NCBI GenBank assembly: GCA_937893125.1
Contig: CALBHW010000037.1
Location: 4,818 to 68,817, forward strand
From: an uncultured Clostridia bacterium
GTDB taxonomy: Bacteria; Bacillota; Clostridia; Christensenellales; UBA1242
Direction: 5' to 3'
Length of the DNA stretch: 64,000 nt
Shown: positions 43,101 through 44,184 of the stretch, one piece after another
Position numbering within the stretch: position 1 is the stretch's first letter
Layout: the number at the start of each line of letters is the position of its first letter
Notes under the pieces: generated by a model
The model's input: the letters and a program-made list of their open reading frames with translations, nothing else
What the model was told of the DNA's origin: nothing
Databases searched by the model: none
Made by a program: the position numbers and the translations under genes

Positions 43101-44025
43101 TAAAGGTAATTATGTCAACGGACTTCCTAACAATTTCTTCGTTTATTATCGTAGACATCACGCTTTCCAAAAGGTTGAGAAATTTACAGACCTAACTGGG
43201 CTTATTGAAATTCCTTATCCAACAGTTGTAAAAAACACGGTCATTAGATTAAATGGTAGCAGTGATAGGTTTGAGTGCCGTGGGGAAGATGGTTGGCTTA
43301 TTGATCCATTCCACGATAGGGACGTTTATCTTGGCTCTTCGCTCGTGTGGGTGCCAAAAGACTCGACTTCGGACTTTTTAATTTTCTATTTGCAACTTAT
43401 TAGTGGTGCAAATGACATTACATCAAGCATTCAAGACGATATTGAAGAGCAACTTGGAATAGACAAGGTTAAAAACTTTGCAAATGATGTCGGTGGAATT
43501 GTTATGATTCTTAATAAAATCTTAGAGAATGTTGAAGAAGGAAGCGCAATTGATAAGGCGTTAACATGGATTGGTTCTAGTACACAAGATTTGCAAAAAA
43601 TGCTTGACGGCATAACGGATAAGATTAAGGGACTTGAAGGTTATGGTGATGTGGAAAAAGCTGCAAAAACTTTAGCTATTATTAGCGAAGTTAAGTCCGT
43701 TGTTGATATGCTCTTATATATCGCGACAGGAGACCTTCATTTGTTCTTAGCGTTCAAGTATGATATGAATTTTGTTGTTGCTCAAATCCCTGTTATCGTT
43801 GCGAATCCAGCGAATTTGGAACAATGGAAAGATTATAGAGATGCATTCCAAAACAAGTCTTCGCGTGAAATCTTCAAGATTCTTGTAAAATCAATAAAGA
43901 ACGGCGGTAAGTTGATTATCAGACTTATTCCAGGTCTTGGAAAGGCAATTGCGGATACAGGACTTGGCTACGATTGGATTATGAATATGATTGAAGAGTG
44001 CTTTACTTGGGAAGGTTTAGACTAA
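9583..44025 (+). CDS. giant modular surface protein, 11,480 residues
   Basis: One uninterrupted frame of 34,443 nt encodes a protein of about 1.2 MDa, presumably a cell-surface adhesin or matrix protein. The start is firm: AAAGGAGG lies 6 nt before the ATG. Residues 1-180 are Asn/Gln/Gly/Ser-rich and disordered. A basic stretch (KKPRSKRK) and a hydrophobic helix at about 182-205 then anchor it, leaving the remainder outside. The exterior alternates InlB-type B-repeats (FxGW...LYAxW), beta-helix coils with about 100 GG(A/G)(I/V/L)Y motifs, and one BspA-type leucine-rich block. The last 370 residues are a helical domain I do not recognise. There is no LPxTG signal, choline-binding or SLH repeat, or autotransporter barrel. 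It is transcribed alone, with a palindrome-rich region upstream and a strong terminator downstream. Function beyond surface display is inference. Confidence 0.95.
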   Translation: MDFNDENRRVNNAGLNANNKPAQSGSGFSAVKNQATSPIGRENVRATNFSQPNSVGINNGSQIGHAQNMNASRMGQPQNVPNPQSARPNNQPLSPKSIRPNGAQQLNDSGRPNSSGQNGGGFAGQGGNYTNQNARPNMQNFQNVNRQGSQNFGVQNQESRKDFDNNKKDSDGVEKKPRSKRKIALVSILLSLLAVAGIIIGIVVAPKGECTINFVGWAVEVSSETCKKGERFVAPTPEDIRDENGKVLLKFDGWTYDDGSMYTPSVLSNDLTLHAKFTASDVKTTFVSRNLFDENDEYVYLYETTTKYFVEKINLADVASGVRLLDTGNANMYRYSFASGAKTEISTLQTDTYRNFISNYYNIADFKLFGSDTTYTSFDTIDTPKGNKAFVISFGAKNVKINYDANLSCLKDFYSGEDLNRLLSSISKGASESIVEYNTDGYIMKPYKEQMVDYFRPSKHEFLGWSLVPYDTTTTISSSSYIPYGVTEKIDKNFLRNKSEITLYAVWTEYRTPLRIYTDAKLLADTKIAVGASMRIDDWSSQVDKLKNYKAGYALIGFNTQPDFTGEIVNFDTVIEGGIDSKYYNNDEEAIVLYAVYAMVVEDTYFNLNTDLLDPCVVPNVDELISKFDIVLNHDNFVFKTSESDVGYVYDNEISATFDSENNRVVLKNLIEGATIKLPNFERRNRDYVDLSNYNLKGYILTTDLTSKIKSVDSTFIVTQDDTYKDENKNKLAFDLVWTGIDSVFSIEFYNYHSISQDKDFKLVMEFVLPYGVSLDANWADEFLNNATFFDFRLRNLDNNEILTERTFEREGFKFEGFSNGEGGVLLEETLRNFTLNTDFFYTGERHHRLVAKWTKETYDVTFSLGGGEYLSRDDGESSASDYVLTVAYDDEINLLNDELSFTGYYFDGYLDEQGNKYAENVEKVRISDAVTFTAQWVKAYVITLFLDFSREESREILVEKNGDFVLTGKEFSDLNDAYIFERYSVSLVDNTKDTVGFNVSDKKQSFIGVERDIEMYAMWFKVSYSNGDDGSLGVTDSKTEEYYVTNKASFRLLNNPYSLPDEKDYYQFDGWSVDGSIDTYSENYYYLISQSSPKNISVTAKWRLRNVKVVMYYDAQESSNYVDGLAINNQFIVSSDNGRLVNGNGREIDYIFDSQNAKFIEKNATSFVISVPTIVNDRGEKDSRIVKIDGEYVYKIFTMWKYVITYISSDVGVVQVIANEFLGASLKSGATLDSNNMTSLNNIDDSYVLTLPNREKVEGEKSNGGFGFKISRKFFEKWSSDSVQIVENSGVQTAKIVKDTTFTASWRGLDYTLHLVDSLGGLTSRDISVKYGEEILLSDHFTADEKTRLFGGSNGCYKVLTKMSYEYSGASKTFSIDEPIVFGTQDVGGFILESDLTDNEAEFRVVWEEKQYTMTVLLSGGEWDSGVSSTDEFIDLNGTLKKDSDNNYYFEYPVFYSSLSADGVQVGFKGLKKNGYRLNGFTGSDFLSEITNDSCVIKYSGTAESFDAGERKITADWQKVLHINFNLNGGSVSYNGTTTDTISTYDVDLDDQNNTTIDLSQIMLDATTTLNGGIFKGKDGFEFVGFSFDKEGFNATYQRNEDSYLLAGAFSLATSFEENATYYILVDGKYQKATDVTSENFASGQYYVYNGAFYSTLVPISFTTEMYEKYANLASSSVTLYAVWKTSVSFNNGKQEVGETVSYFTPIEENEVASSSEAFNVEFFYNQQISVEDLARFGFKAKNSEVYNMSGWVCDGKALTSVTIDKKLTLTARWNVNKITVYFKNYDGSDFDGVEKSFECFSGDTITGLGEKFNFEPTLFGYTFIGFSNEPTDNLIGEGDAKDYYALDAEYVVPSNSTILYAVFQKCRVIVKYEPNYADVVSTGITSDDGYALDEENYYYYQFGDSYLLNDSATFSRRFFTFAGFNLFKDSLIPLASKNVALTRENGVTLNDAGEYVLTLYPVWNRQTKEITLILDGGTFDNSEAFYDETNVDLYRSVVVGTTKVVLTVYIGENVTVKLPTSDVLTKVGYEFDCFLNTSGGKMGAYVTCENADAVTFTATYKKIISINIHFTEDDVQQIATVYYDDMISFDIVDSSGIRFTNMGVIPNVENTLSHEIKNYHIKSLSSSIIAGTKYTMGMFYNAREEFFEISSASTIDLYVSYEGDLSTVKFDPYNDENEMYIKSSDFNFGQSVTLSDVFGQPLDRNDYVGYNFVGYKLLNVAGEPYEDGKYEFADNFATFNPEILGLDYQKVYVFVAMFEERMFDVEFDFDGGAYVSGGVKNSSATFKVQYSSQANLLDILRAGNEDLTILHSEDSADGRIHPLYHFTEFTSEDIEINGNVFTMPAKNIKVKPVFESNEIILSIDATGTLIGQSIGQGYYEALKENKYDLSLGGVNNNSTLFVKGLKIGDRIDFSDLPLPVNIGFAGTYAYLPDFNGASGEVFDNSEKDYTKVGSTDVFDLLSSKINPNTLTNLDSLYSETLGGFVLYFSTVWETNEYTINYVPFIPIVSNGYPVGATEKVVTGETTSQSVKYGEDITLLAPYSLTGWTQIGWSTTRSLNDEKCVIYYFGENGELPHGVYNFTTEQSGVFYLYPVWRQNTYTIELVDTESNNNLMRDGVKSSSLSIKFKYDEIRTLDDLLTGITINEFTYNEEKTIYLVPSKFVYMASSTGIETEFKREDVLVFSQAPYGFIDGKDFTENTIHISVVFEEVYYTIRFHLLEGGIYQNNNTELAQNYNEENETYTLEGLVRYSALNSANIEDLFTMEQLYLLNENDIVKILDMTYTLAGWSRSAGADRMDVLKGTPLSYILDNPKETLKKTENGFDYVFNFYAMYNDILLTLNGNGGTTLTSAPSTIETDDSTWIKEAKSVYTYAYFGKNIDIDEDLFKYFALNNYHYDKNNRIEADISCPTSEKFVVNREMTQIDISWIGNLRLVSMVSTIGGNISVASDFKYELFKVDGLDIGLTEIAYSDLPADLTDVYAYIYTAQTLSSLETGTLVLASTLGELSSKYTYYKKAPIGITFKARFGDEITDLNKVEIVGNSVTFTGWGDEYGIYSGDDCKLNVEQADGDIICLFSQSENVYVTFNLNGGIYYDTTKSEWVEKIAPYKLLTVSGSSLFYIDLPLDILNGAGLGPTKTGYQFIGWSTYENYDLYLAGDRSLLYSRTGFEDIVATTQFTTTEFKNTTLYAMFMPISIRFDFSFRLSSTDTTSKGEEFSITGKYGESIVFPSLNDGSSYSEIMKNWSHGQDVFVDYNLPTENAGTKIYKQGYKFILLKDEDLSFYNFTTVEEINDKGQKVQVYVIKVYSNWATPTVTVKIYLGGGKASEYAYFGDTTTVSNDLRKDGLGVYLTAKAVFEKYYTLPNLDDFYKRNYYASAYYAKSSYTDLIEDNQIYISSKDEVSVFVKMDDADSYIKGFYTSCGFNKYFGKLETALQSGASLERNNVEVVLLDLRSEFVITKQYNIGDNKNFVISLDDGVKGDKTIRRSYVADSVDKTLITAGENSSLTLSAHKSYSLIFDGGERIAKITCGNLTINSKVVVKNLEITGDDQVVNGGAFWVENGTVTISGAEFTDNKFVGVSASTTYYGTVLYATNADVTISSSAFNNNSLSGAGLLYGGAIAVVTKSLNIVDTSFNKNSAQSESTLIGDSPFIDGNPYGAVGGAVYAYDVQFNFDFESGKGFTSNIADVGGALAIDGSVEREISFETPVFSKNYAVYGGGVYLRNIILKLTNAKLSSNGFIDKVVARKGGLFYLDEGATLSLLVDMSSILDDGSIGVTTGDGFFAQNLATFGGAIYSAGKKVEIEYNKFQLNSFSADFAKDFLESGTSEGAGGAIYAESGEVILRKVTFQYNYSVYGGAVYIGGDAKLTMDTADLLREYIESLDPSKVTDTIIEQYSNSLSDNFAKYGSQIYYASTNEESTITYTIIQKGMQEFNTPNERGGNLYVAGGKLTLLEKTYIFGGYSKMGGGAYVGKDIMLNDDSTKPAELVVNGANFVWMNEQVDGMNVGLLNSAREKIKELETQIEEAKSRGEDTTQLEEQLAEFKKKEEEILKQLEIKIIDPDGNYAYMGGMFYIDENATVTLLSGYGAGTEIEYAEDTPSGQGELAYNKGTLIYDDFLFGQHMIDGIISQIYNEGLVEFRTSGSSDFLTSPIIYIDKTEDAYKYILITNDKYVPARTIELMFDDSSYLIGVPVVKFIDKDVYDAFKLNYEASKMPFYILSEPLLDLKFDDEQMALVLRYRHYNLYFNDLSVDRADIRTPNSLIFTCDDPISGDFFSTISSQKLSRTGYNFKGFAYYVVTEDSGLPSTYDNNIACKFDGKLADNDGIEVLDFLDKNIAGKTFYRIEDVTELESGFKKFPPHDIYLYAIWEPKTYNMTYHYDTNYGGMEGVSSYTIKGVNLTDFNLGKLNSVGKYGDNYKFITLEELTAFDYVAYFTISTISSSISGEPLQIMDGGITYDVTFDADLYKYVYIKGETKFIVESESRSYCILDLSTYSGEDKAELEKGEKRSVFIDGVTYNFRYRYIPDGYEFDHIEINGNSCFNLGDLFKLDNSNRFAICTSEPYTIDIVLYMKRSNVEIAFTNLGEKSSDIVLSRYVGATITLPTGTVSIMDDIERVIYKAGYVLKGFNDSNGNFWALGTTYSIPSTALIGETFTAVWEKASFYVKNVVKTERETLNKYYQSIFDAVADINSDNFDIKTSGGYDLVLMELADEVLKEDSLMKSSNGKGTDYIIYLDKTLSLKNGTNILGEARANCNFILTYSLGFDNEKALINISSEVTIGQSGNNVIIKDVRNSVTLSNSAIEVESTGKLTLGVNAEISNITATTSSTKRFGGAITNKGELILNGAYIHHNMAIYGGAIYNYKGAKVTINNPTKSSNSGRILENVATENGGAIYIEEESEVVINGDENVISFNSNSAKSGGAIYSLGILKIMSQVIFTNNGATENGGALYINGMITIGDNAEFTSNYATRGGAIYVTTTLILGSVKFSDNKISSTGQGGAIYSESSLTINGSAQFVQNNKNGAGSGGAIYAKGSLSIKSGMYSENEAGSGGVLCVLNAQATIIGGTFTKNISKLGGVIFAENSTVSILGGDIKENEAVVSVGSDTGVQSTGGGAVYLVDSTLDLAVKLQNNTASSGGAIFARGASVVTLNSGAQIVGNTAHSFGGGIYLIEEATIEITDDTVEISSNTADSFGGGIYVASTSVVTLDKGVILNNYITNTRKNKEGLLVYEGTDLYLNSGAHVVISGAKVGADNLNDTTYEVYVGEKAVLEVISCDILASVYVKQIKTAQETGFNSIILSDSAYIRRIYLNQYNFIAIENKLTSTRFDAGETIDIHFGFYDPDDATSIIDNTYIARFNNMTTLKDNFICFNLVKHFKELEEYCINRENRDGYAWLVIKEFAKIININANGGTITLDGKSASGNASLVVENLQKRGSLKFLDDITGVRLGYELSGRFIEEETNEIYSSYSPLPIYVITIKAEWAPKAYNVVIERESDSGLIKDNLELKYSDFTTLSSCNKDYKKFVGYEVGYFKDDNVVKTGIILNGTTFSFKDFNSDSVVSSDGLTTGSQIFEIIDKSLDKTIYLTSVFEDVKVVLTFLANSALAQAVDIADLPDYDKEKYEVERVNDLTYRVSVSQSNMYVSIYDFLEFFKMPSHAVTGFFTGEDGTYNEGRDVMYNADRTSIPIHSILTLHLQCVWQETVAYIRKPDSSGEGRIVYYDSLEKAVNALIPRDELVILANKIELDKTIYFTTDVKVVIPGEVTLTRVKGFNDYLLDISSIVTFEVQEGGKLVFSGAGLGVSTFGAVMVEKAGTLTVGKNVFFTDNYSINAGAGINSLGKLFVEGATFERNTSQSNGGALSSSGVLEISKDSTFSKNISWKMGGAIYVSDGTSQIVNSTFLENNAYTSGGAIGFDSKLTMNVTTSTFVGNFTDIKDGSSGGAVFVGLDTGLVTLKDSTFTSNSSYMGGAIYVLGVTIGNADYNVLIDGGSLSNNTATFGGAVCIGSTAYYARQSLRLSGGEILENSATYGGGVYVFRGAYTLAKGKVANNTASFGDNIYVNYNGTLNILGGEVGSPENNGTIFVAGLTYSTFGRVYFSGRYDVKSKVLLANGAYVTVEGTIDKNSSVVILEPIKVSKNVVTGTNYPSGKGSLKVVQFENTIDERMFDLTDDVKNIGVDSFRLKLIDNNLYITKAVFTLKVYKESGDFEIDSALGATIDIDFVSVEVPYTTNLLEFLSGITATRENKDFAGWLSIENGAKTPLTAESTMPYSDYEVYANWSADYYFLKVYVNDSYSPSDTYALVNVAGLNLNSESKESYADGVITLKVFVDKDDSTFGTQALQRVINNLSRNNYTILGFGLSQLIENNLVVYTASNFNMPEKDLSLYVLWEGNSYNLTIASEDGTIERKTYTLIFDQYFTLPGEDDFVKDGYTLTGFRGRSTTYGVKENVLNLTDATLYAVFEANEYVINFASNNQSAYGQIESIVATYDKDVALLGNSFTLRGYTQIGWSLDKLALPTDTDKIIAINATIRNLAMGGEVTLYAIWAPNTYNISYHLSGAETSDVVFTETATYDDEFTLTKLKDMGVVYSASYYLVGWSIRPYIYTDRVEATFTDGQKVFNLIESGTIHLYAILDEKAVKVYANNGSSDFVLVKTNAQGKAVVQKSNLSSLKLDGFEVGLLSSSPNISSGETYEFTENGISFDLMDAESVVELYIGWKAMSYTFEFVVAGEKFSEFGSQTKSVKVFGNNTYSTYSDNNQLFIYTSNLDNILIHGWSVDENTSTLDFNLGTNVQVTNSLLAIFGKFQDTTKKTLKIYAVLEDSYELSYDLNTTYNVAFASATDIVAKGSVTTPVTKVGTKEKIRFSDISNNIWEIADLENNVYAYFAGWALENTASEPEYAVGQNYEVTFVGKVTLYAVWKEYTNPFMFTYEEYNDGVSIVGISSAFNGTEIVLPRHEILNNNGTLVKGKDVLKIAPLTFSAHTISAIDFEFATSLETVSSFAFRDVSGLTVLRNLPQKANYDDGAFVSSTLQKVVFEDSINRYDVDKLGNVYKVDEKATLLALLAGNCFDEMAIGGMVTLQNSGAVKVEVLKRYALYLARINALDLSQLSKIESGALENISGLETLTVSFVGESAENKKPLKEWFSGSEIVLKNVYITKEQEISSNAFSGLATLEYVEYLSGITFIGNEAFKDCIKLSFLRGTGSAKIDLSQVTTIGDSAFENCASLTGSVDFTQVSSIGKYAFLGTNIEEVVLTRKTSQFGYNFNSSLSIGEFTAFYGATSLKNAYVYSTNALDAVINNTGIKGGENKIGTIYVDVNFYTVLTHLSDITRRDNYFSYNIVVYDRIELLDADNIVGYYDDLQGAIDSAKNGQKIVIKTDIVIEETIEINKNITIVGGFRKVDPSDESYKYTLSRSSVTLTIDDALTDKVVFAVTANDAEIGTKLDIDGIIDAQIVVYSLFTRSASVISLNNGGLILGENFVASGITANESTYGAILSVREHSTLFINGATLTKNRAGYGGAIYVQDSNVSITSSNISNNTADENGGAIYVKGAGRLVIEKSSNPTIMSHNIAGAKGGAIFISSTIVDANYASTLDNGKIFDNEATLGGAIYIESGLLAIADDSVTISNNTAISGGALYAESGTILLSCGVIGGVEASPLGLENKGNSATEQGGAIYIGKEATLNMEGGEVSLGKSKLGSNIYISSNKTSEISSGTIESGYMDDLTNTRGGGIYLDTGTLVLLDNATISKNKAYFGGGIFVGRGTLQVNFILEGAGITNNFATFGGGLYVDSGIVRLVGARLSQNKAQNGGGIYAKGGEISTSSVSESVIDDNWAILGGGLYILGQANVDLKATTISNNKAKVIDGVELTDESEFNGAGIYFEDGKLSLYNVSVLSNSAQTSGGGLYVGTQKSTKSSTISISGKTIFTQNTANVSGGGLYVDRTLNILQAEFLANGQVEGMLGGAMYVGKNSVLTLDNVRVSTKNSSVNNQTMGIYLEEGGKSNAFIVSSKTVIDKQNTFVYLSHGSIVRINEKGSKDNQIKLYSEDFNNIKTMDDRVRVAEFTKSAYAISGKFYARSTAFLQEKTTIYAVIATVVETKRTGSTGDADQTNYSTLREAILQCEDDALLSVFRTQTVTSAIYIPRNKTATVVVNDNEFESVLIERAESYLGYMFVVYGTLNLNDGRSTTLTINGKNVTGGASAMFVGETGTLNINKNVEIVNNYASADRGTLVENLSKGETIRIEDSNCGGAIYIRGGVVNMASGNLVNNSAKNSGGAVYVASGTFTMTGGNIGEEGNGNTATYGGGISAISGEVVLDGETVIVKCNTSEFGGGLYIGTQGKLRILKATIQNNSATNGGGLYLSSSLSGVSYDAMLAKVTYNTATGYGGGLYIKSGILGSTNLEWLNASIEISNNSATSGGGLYVVNNGSVNLYKATISNNYATLSGAGGYFDSKLTSTFTNSTISDNGKENGLGGEVTEFGGGLYILGGTVNFNKDGDFVSEIKSNYALNGAGIYVTNDGIFVSTGEARISSNIASENGGGIFVNLTTGKVELVGTILSQNKATLSGGGIYVEKGNLIFSSTAGEHTEGNLEENSAGENGGGLYIGGGRVTLNDLIIQKNRVSDGYGGGMYVAGGEYVDMTSCVIVDNKVTKAGVTDGYGIALSGGLLRLLGRNVIHNNATIYKENATTNSREGSILIMGETTDTNGVMLSGYIDSLYDQFYLFSKNSYLLTNLGTGKEGVDEILNKESASGLSVKIKVGQGLTTKKAYGDKAVKFSSADGAKKYLDQKWFEIPIESGMILASIIEDGRSYIVVERQYFQVFAYKEGDKINVLGAYMELQEALNNLAQLKDKTDRGYLIIANYGADTYYIKNIINISSTTVGDVGNMPITITSNQRNLNIARNGEFKDYMFVIESGYEVILGANIENFSDVYDIYSLDFVEDSLRPYLTLKGSSDSESGLIKNSGKLTLSYASKLTNETTTRDGAGVLSEGELILSGGVISENRATNGGAIYVKSGTFTMVDGSVYLNTATNGGAIYVGKNGVATIEKGEIGSSIVSRANTAVNGGGIYVGGGKLEIKGVQLLNNKATNGGAMFIAPEIVESVSYHPEVKISSKKVLGTDSVLIANNSADNYGGAIYVEDNYNTETDDKTLTIDGGIIQYNKAKAGGAIFIATVHGTADEKSYTGALKFSESGTKRKVYGVNVSILSGTIFGNSANRDQGHEEDTLKVKSGDGGQIYAFGGNLVVQGGDITGTGAYLAIDGGAIYLNDSKATIYGGEIKSNKVSNNAGAIYVDKNSSLTLDGDETGVYITSNSAYANGGAIYQEKGEVETKVISGGETVTEKVITSGVIRIIAVTLRANEVETGNGKGVYVNTIGKDFIIGRGKTDDGIEMLSNNLTISDELYLANKSIVYVDGLYNPSYIRTNKTIPLRIGFRSNDYVNSDGSRNIVAEYTNEITGSAIFESVDAGLFSGIGFDGQDCMFCIVDKYKVAVGKANFAVKYGTGAIKYFESFRNALYSVRVDAENPNISTATVYYLVDDIEKYVINEEITLTDGVETTVTSGVLIKNDDGSKTVSKIEKRLEMKVKTIGGSLITIKANDDDDSKAPNITFENITISGAERPTNPKAFNLFALHSGTLTLQDTILSSIYSSAQGGVVKVLGGNLVMSSTKEVGTQITGSKSSDGVLFVSNGTVKIMGANETSQVQFIGNTTSYGALYVESGEVEAEYVTFSGNIADFGGAVYLAKRETKDGEEVAFKVSFKNATFEENSAKQNGGAVYVSSVSSATFENAEFIKNSASGNGGALYLENDVKFSDTNISNGNANYGGGIYMTSDADSLSGVTMLGNRAVYGGGLAVVSVNEGLTVSIYNATLNGNKLKANAENASYGANVYIANSTCNFGANVVIQNGTRMDGNRNDALGGGVYMTASTLVVDGAGTIIEGNKATNGGGIYADTGSVLTIYNASISGNDVESGLGGGIYFNGEKLNVDKGAEIGKSDNGNKARLGAGVYIASGNVVVGNIDASGSGEATIGYNIASENGGGVYFETGNLTIAGYAYIVGNKASKSGGGVYATQSFKMTGGEIGTTESTDNANTASFGGGVYVESGFTFMAGSIAGNKANATRSVGESINGMGGGVYVLSGTFSMGEATDRPSGNPTIDSNTARLGGGIYVNSDGKSVNTSDTPNVNLYKGSLINNTADYKYTEAIGEKEVEFHEGSGGGLYISYRSESDEGNSVCIGYNEGKTENIVISGNIAYDDGGAIYSGASLKIMNTKVGAGDSAVGARSKSSNYAGSRGGGIYVAGGKLQMSDSTIYNSVAPYGGGLYISNLDNPNSEGNKNFIEGVTFDKNTAGKTKDFERKEGTSSIIAGDYHGGAMYLANGPLTFNGVTFTSNQATYGGGMYINRSGTSEFKITNSKFEGNKAVASSKDEEPSGFGGAIHIQNGNVRITSSLFGQDINNKGQKIGNPNTANYGGAISLKQGTLLIGEIVSGTEGSVDTKNVTFRSNTASIDGGALYLDGTSGRQSSKTILNNVLFDGNTATSGKGGAIASYSYFEVNSTTFASNRASNGGAVYVGAQGTYDEAGKSYTDLRKGEGHFKTGIMTGNSATNGGAIYVDDLYKDEAGLILKHKKSPDYIQELASRTSNSGNDGFVTYVVISEGFGSTQEKDPRIAIYGNRADKNGGAIYANNGVVNNSTNIVNNSAKQNGGGLAIMSAYFIQEKGAISNNTASNGGGVYMDKVEEKDSSNATKTYYGVLSLNTSSCEVSNNNAEKIEKDTENKTGYGGGIFGAGKLAGSGFIQNNTATNGGGLATNGNFDASEFIGTIGINSYENEYSSWLAIETASNKSTTYTYEYSNGEKVTLPLFSNNATNGGAIYVSVGDVTFGGSILGNYATNGGGVYIASGTFAFGLESRAMYIARNYATNGGGVYMAGGKFTLNKGSVIGSTKVNSSNSDEMMNAPAPNIARDSGGGIYAIGGEIQLKGYVSYNRALNEEGNAGGVYCKDTNLTLDGSEAQISHNESAGKVGGLYFSAGSGLRTLTLNNRAVISKNTAKKEHKDLLEYISIKANDEGEKKSPYVNEVYMDGNSELKVLNHSVLGANQNNFTDGTAYYSLSLYWYYTGTKETINFDSCIDSYGSVKGDIYLRTDGDKVIEFDTKMFEVDYNPGQEDKETGNERSSGFVKGNYVNGLPNNFFVYYRRHHAFQKVEKFTDLTGLIEIPYPTVVKNTVIRLNGSSDRFECRGEDGWLIDPFHDRDVYLGSSLVWVPKDSTSDFLIFYLQLISGANDITSSIQDDIEEQLGIDKVKNFANDVGGIVMILNKILENVEEGSAIDKALTWIGSSTQDLQKMLDGITDKIKGLEGYGDVEKAAKTLAIISEVKSVVDMLLYIATGDLHLFLAFKYDMNFVVAQIPVIVANPANLEQWKDYRDAFQNKSSREIFKILVKSIKNGGKLIIRLIPGLGKAIADTGLGYDWIMNMIEECFTWEGLD
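10199..19812 (+). other. InlB-type B-repeat block A of the giant protein
   Basis: Residues about 206-3410. More than 20 degenerate repeats end in variants of LYAVW or LTAxW and carry FxGW cores (for example FLGWSLVPYDTT, FDGWSVDG). This is the Listeria-Bacteroides repeat (Pfam Flg_new) pattern, an extracellular ubiquitin-like beta-grasp fold in InlB. Repeats are highly diverged from each other and many have long insertions. Confidence 0.85.
19840..22000 (+). other. beta-helix block 1 of the giant protein
   Basis: Residues about 3420-4140. A cap module (YFGKLETALQSG, then VVLLDLRSEF) leads into 12 GG-type coils such as GGAIYAES and GGAVYIGG. A predicted coiled coil interrupts it near 21610-21765 (residues about 4010-4061, heptads in REKIKELETQIEEAKS and LEEQLAEFKKKEEEI). 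Confidence 0.8.
22290..23570 (+). other. InlB-type B-repeat block B
   Basis: Residues about 4236-4663. Repeats include the FKGF and IYLYAIWEP cores and end at ETFTAVWEKA, immediately before the second beta-helix. Confidence 0.75.
23580..25500 (+). other. beta-helix block 2 of the giant protein
   Basis: Residues about 4667-5306. Cap: YYQSIFDAVADI, then YDLVLMELADEV. Fourteen GG-type coils follow, such as GGAIYNYK, GGAIYIEE and GGGIYLIEE, with NxA(T/S)xxGG spacing of roughly 20-30 residues. Confidence 0.85.
25780..26690 (+). other. InlB-type B-repeat block C
   Basis: Residues about 5400-5703. ININANGGTITL opens the block, and the repeats end in IKAEWAPKA and LHLQCVWQE. Confidence 0.7.
26700..28160 (+). 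other. beta-helix block 3 of the giant protein
   Basis: Residues about 5707-6193. Cap: YYDSLEKAVNALI, then ELVILANKIELD. Seven GG-type coils follow (for example GGAIYVSD, GGGVYVFRG). Confidence 0.85.
28170..30345 (+). other. InlB-type B-repeat block D
   Basis: Residues about 6197-6920. Clear repeats: FAGW...VYANW, ILGF...LYVLW, LTGF...LYAVF, QIGW...LYAIW, LVGW...LYAIL, ending in FAGW...LYAVW. Confidence 0.85.
30360..31560 (+). other. BspA-type leucine-rich repeat block
   Basis: Residues about 6926-7326. The repeats have the pattern of the LRR_5 family: ISSNAFSGLATLEYVEY, FIGNEAFKDCIKLSFL, TIGDSAFENCASLTG and SIGKYAFLGTNIEEVV. It is the only LRR block in the protein and follows a short beta segment. 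BspA-type LRRs in other bacteria bind host proteins, but that role here is inference. Confidence 0.85.
31610..33840 (+). other. beta-helix block 4 of the giant protein
   Basis: Residues about 7343-8086. Cap: YYDDLQGAIDSAKNGQKIVI, the clearest example. Fourteen GG-type coils follow, changing from GGA to GGG in the second half. Confidence 0.85.
33880..35980 (+). other. beta-helix block 5 of the giant protein
   Basis: Residues about 8100-8800. Cap: NYSTLREAILQCEDDALLSV. Twelve GG-type coils follow, nearly all of the GGG(L/I)Y form. A non-repetitive exit segment ends at IVVERQYF. Confidence 0.85.
36040..38060 (+). other. beta-helix block 6 of the giant protein
   Basis: Residues about 8820-9490. 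Cap: AYMELQEALNNLAQL, then YLIIANYGADTYYI. About nine GG-type coils follow, with an exit segment ending near VAVGKANFAV. Confidence 0.8.
38080..42860 (+). other. beta-helix block 7 of the giant protein, the longest
   Basis: Residues about 9500-11,090. Cap: YFESFRNALYSV, then TVYYLVDDIEKY. About 36 GG-type coils follow, the longest uninterrupted stretch in the protein. At the usual rise of about 0.5 nm per coil it would be a long rod. Confidence 0.85.
42900..44025 (+). other. C-terminal helical domain of the giant protein
   Basis: Residues about 11,107-11,480. After a beta-rich transition (GEDGWLIDPFHDRDVYLG) the sequence becomes helical and amphipathic: SIQDDIEEQLGIDKVKNFA, GIVMILNKILENV, LQKMLDGITDKIKG, ISEVKSVVDMLLYIA. 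Near the end comes a Gly-containing hydrophobic segment, LIIRLIPGLGKAIADT. I recognise no family. It has no sortase signal and no clear final membrane helix. Confidence 0.6.
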
Positions 44026-44062
44026 AATTTAGTTTAAAATCAAAATTAAAATTCATATTCTT

Positions 44063-44102
44063 AAAAAAAACAAGGCGAAAAAATAATTTCGTCTTGTTTT
44101 TT
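44063..44102 (+). terminator. intrinsic terminator of the giant gene
   Basis: AAAAAACAAGGCGAAA pairs with TTTCGTCTTGTTTTTT around a 6-nt loop with one G-U pair, 38 nt past the stop. It is a strong, nearly symmetric terminator. Confidence 0.88.
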
Positions 44103-44132
44103 ATCCATTTTTTTTGTTTTTGGTATGTTTGG

Positions 44133-44162
44133 TTTACAAAATGCACAAAAAAATTGTAGAAT
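44133..44162 (+). promoter_or_regulatory. candidate promoter of the alcohol dehydrogenase gene
   Basis: -35 TTTACA (44133-44138), 18-bp spacer, -10 TAGAAT (44157-44162). GGGGGAAG follows at 44171-44178 as RBS for ATG 44185. Confidence 0.5.
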
Positions 44163-44184
44163 GTATTAACGGGGGAAGCGCAAA

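Noticed and set aside
10000..44000. Many 60-150 codon frames on both strands inside the giant gene
   Set aside because: They are shadows of the biased codon use in the giant frame. None has an RBS or a recognisable domain.
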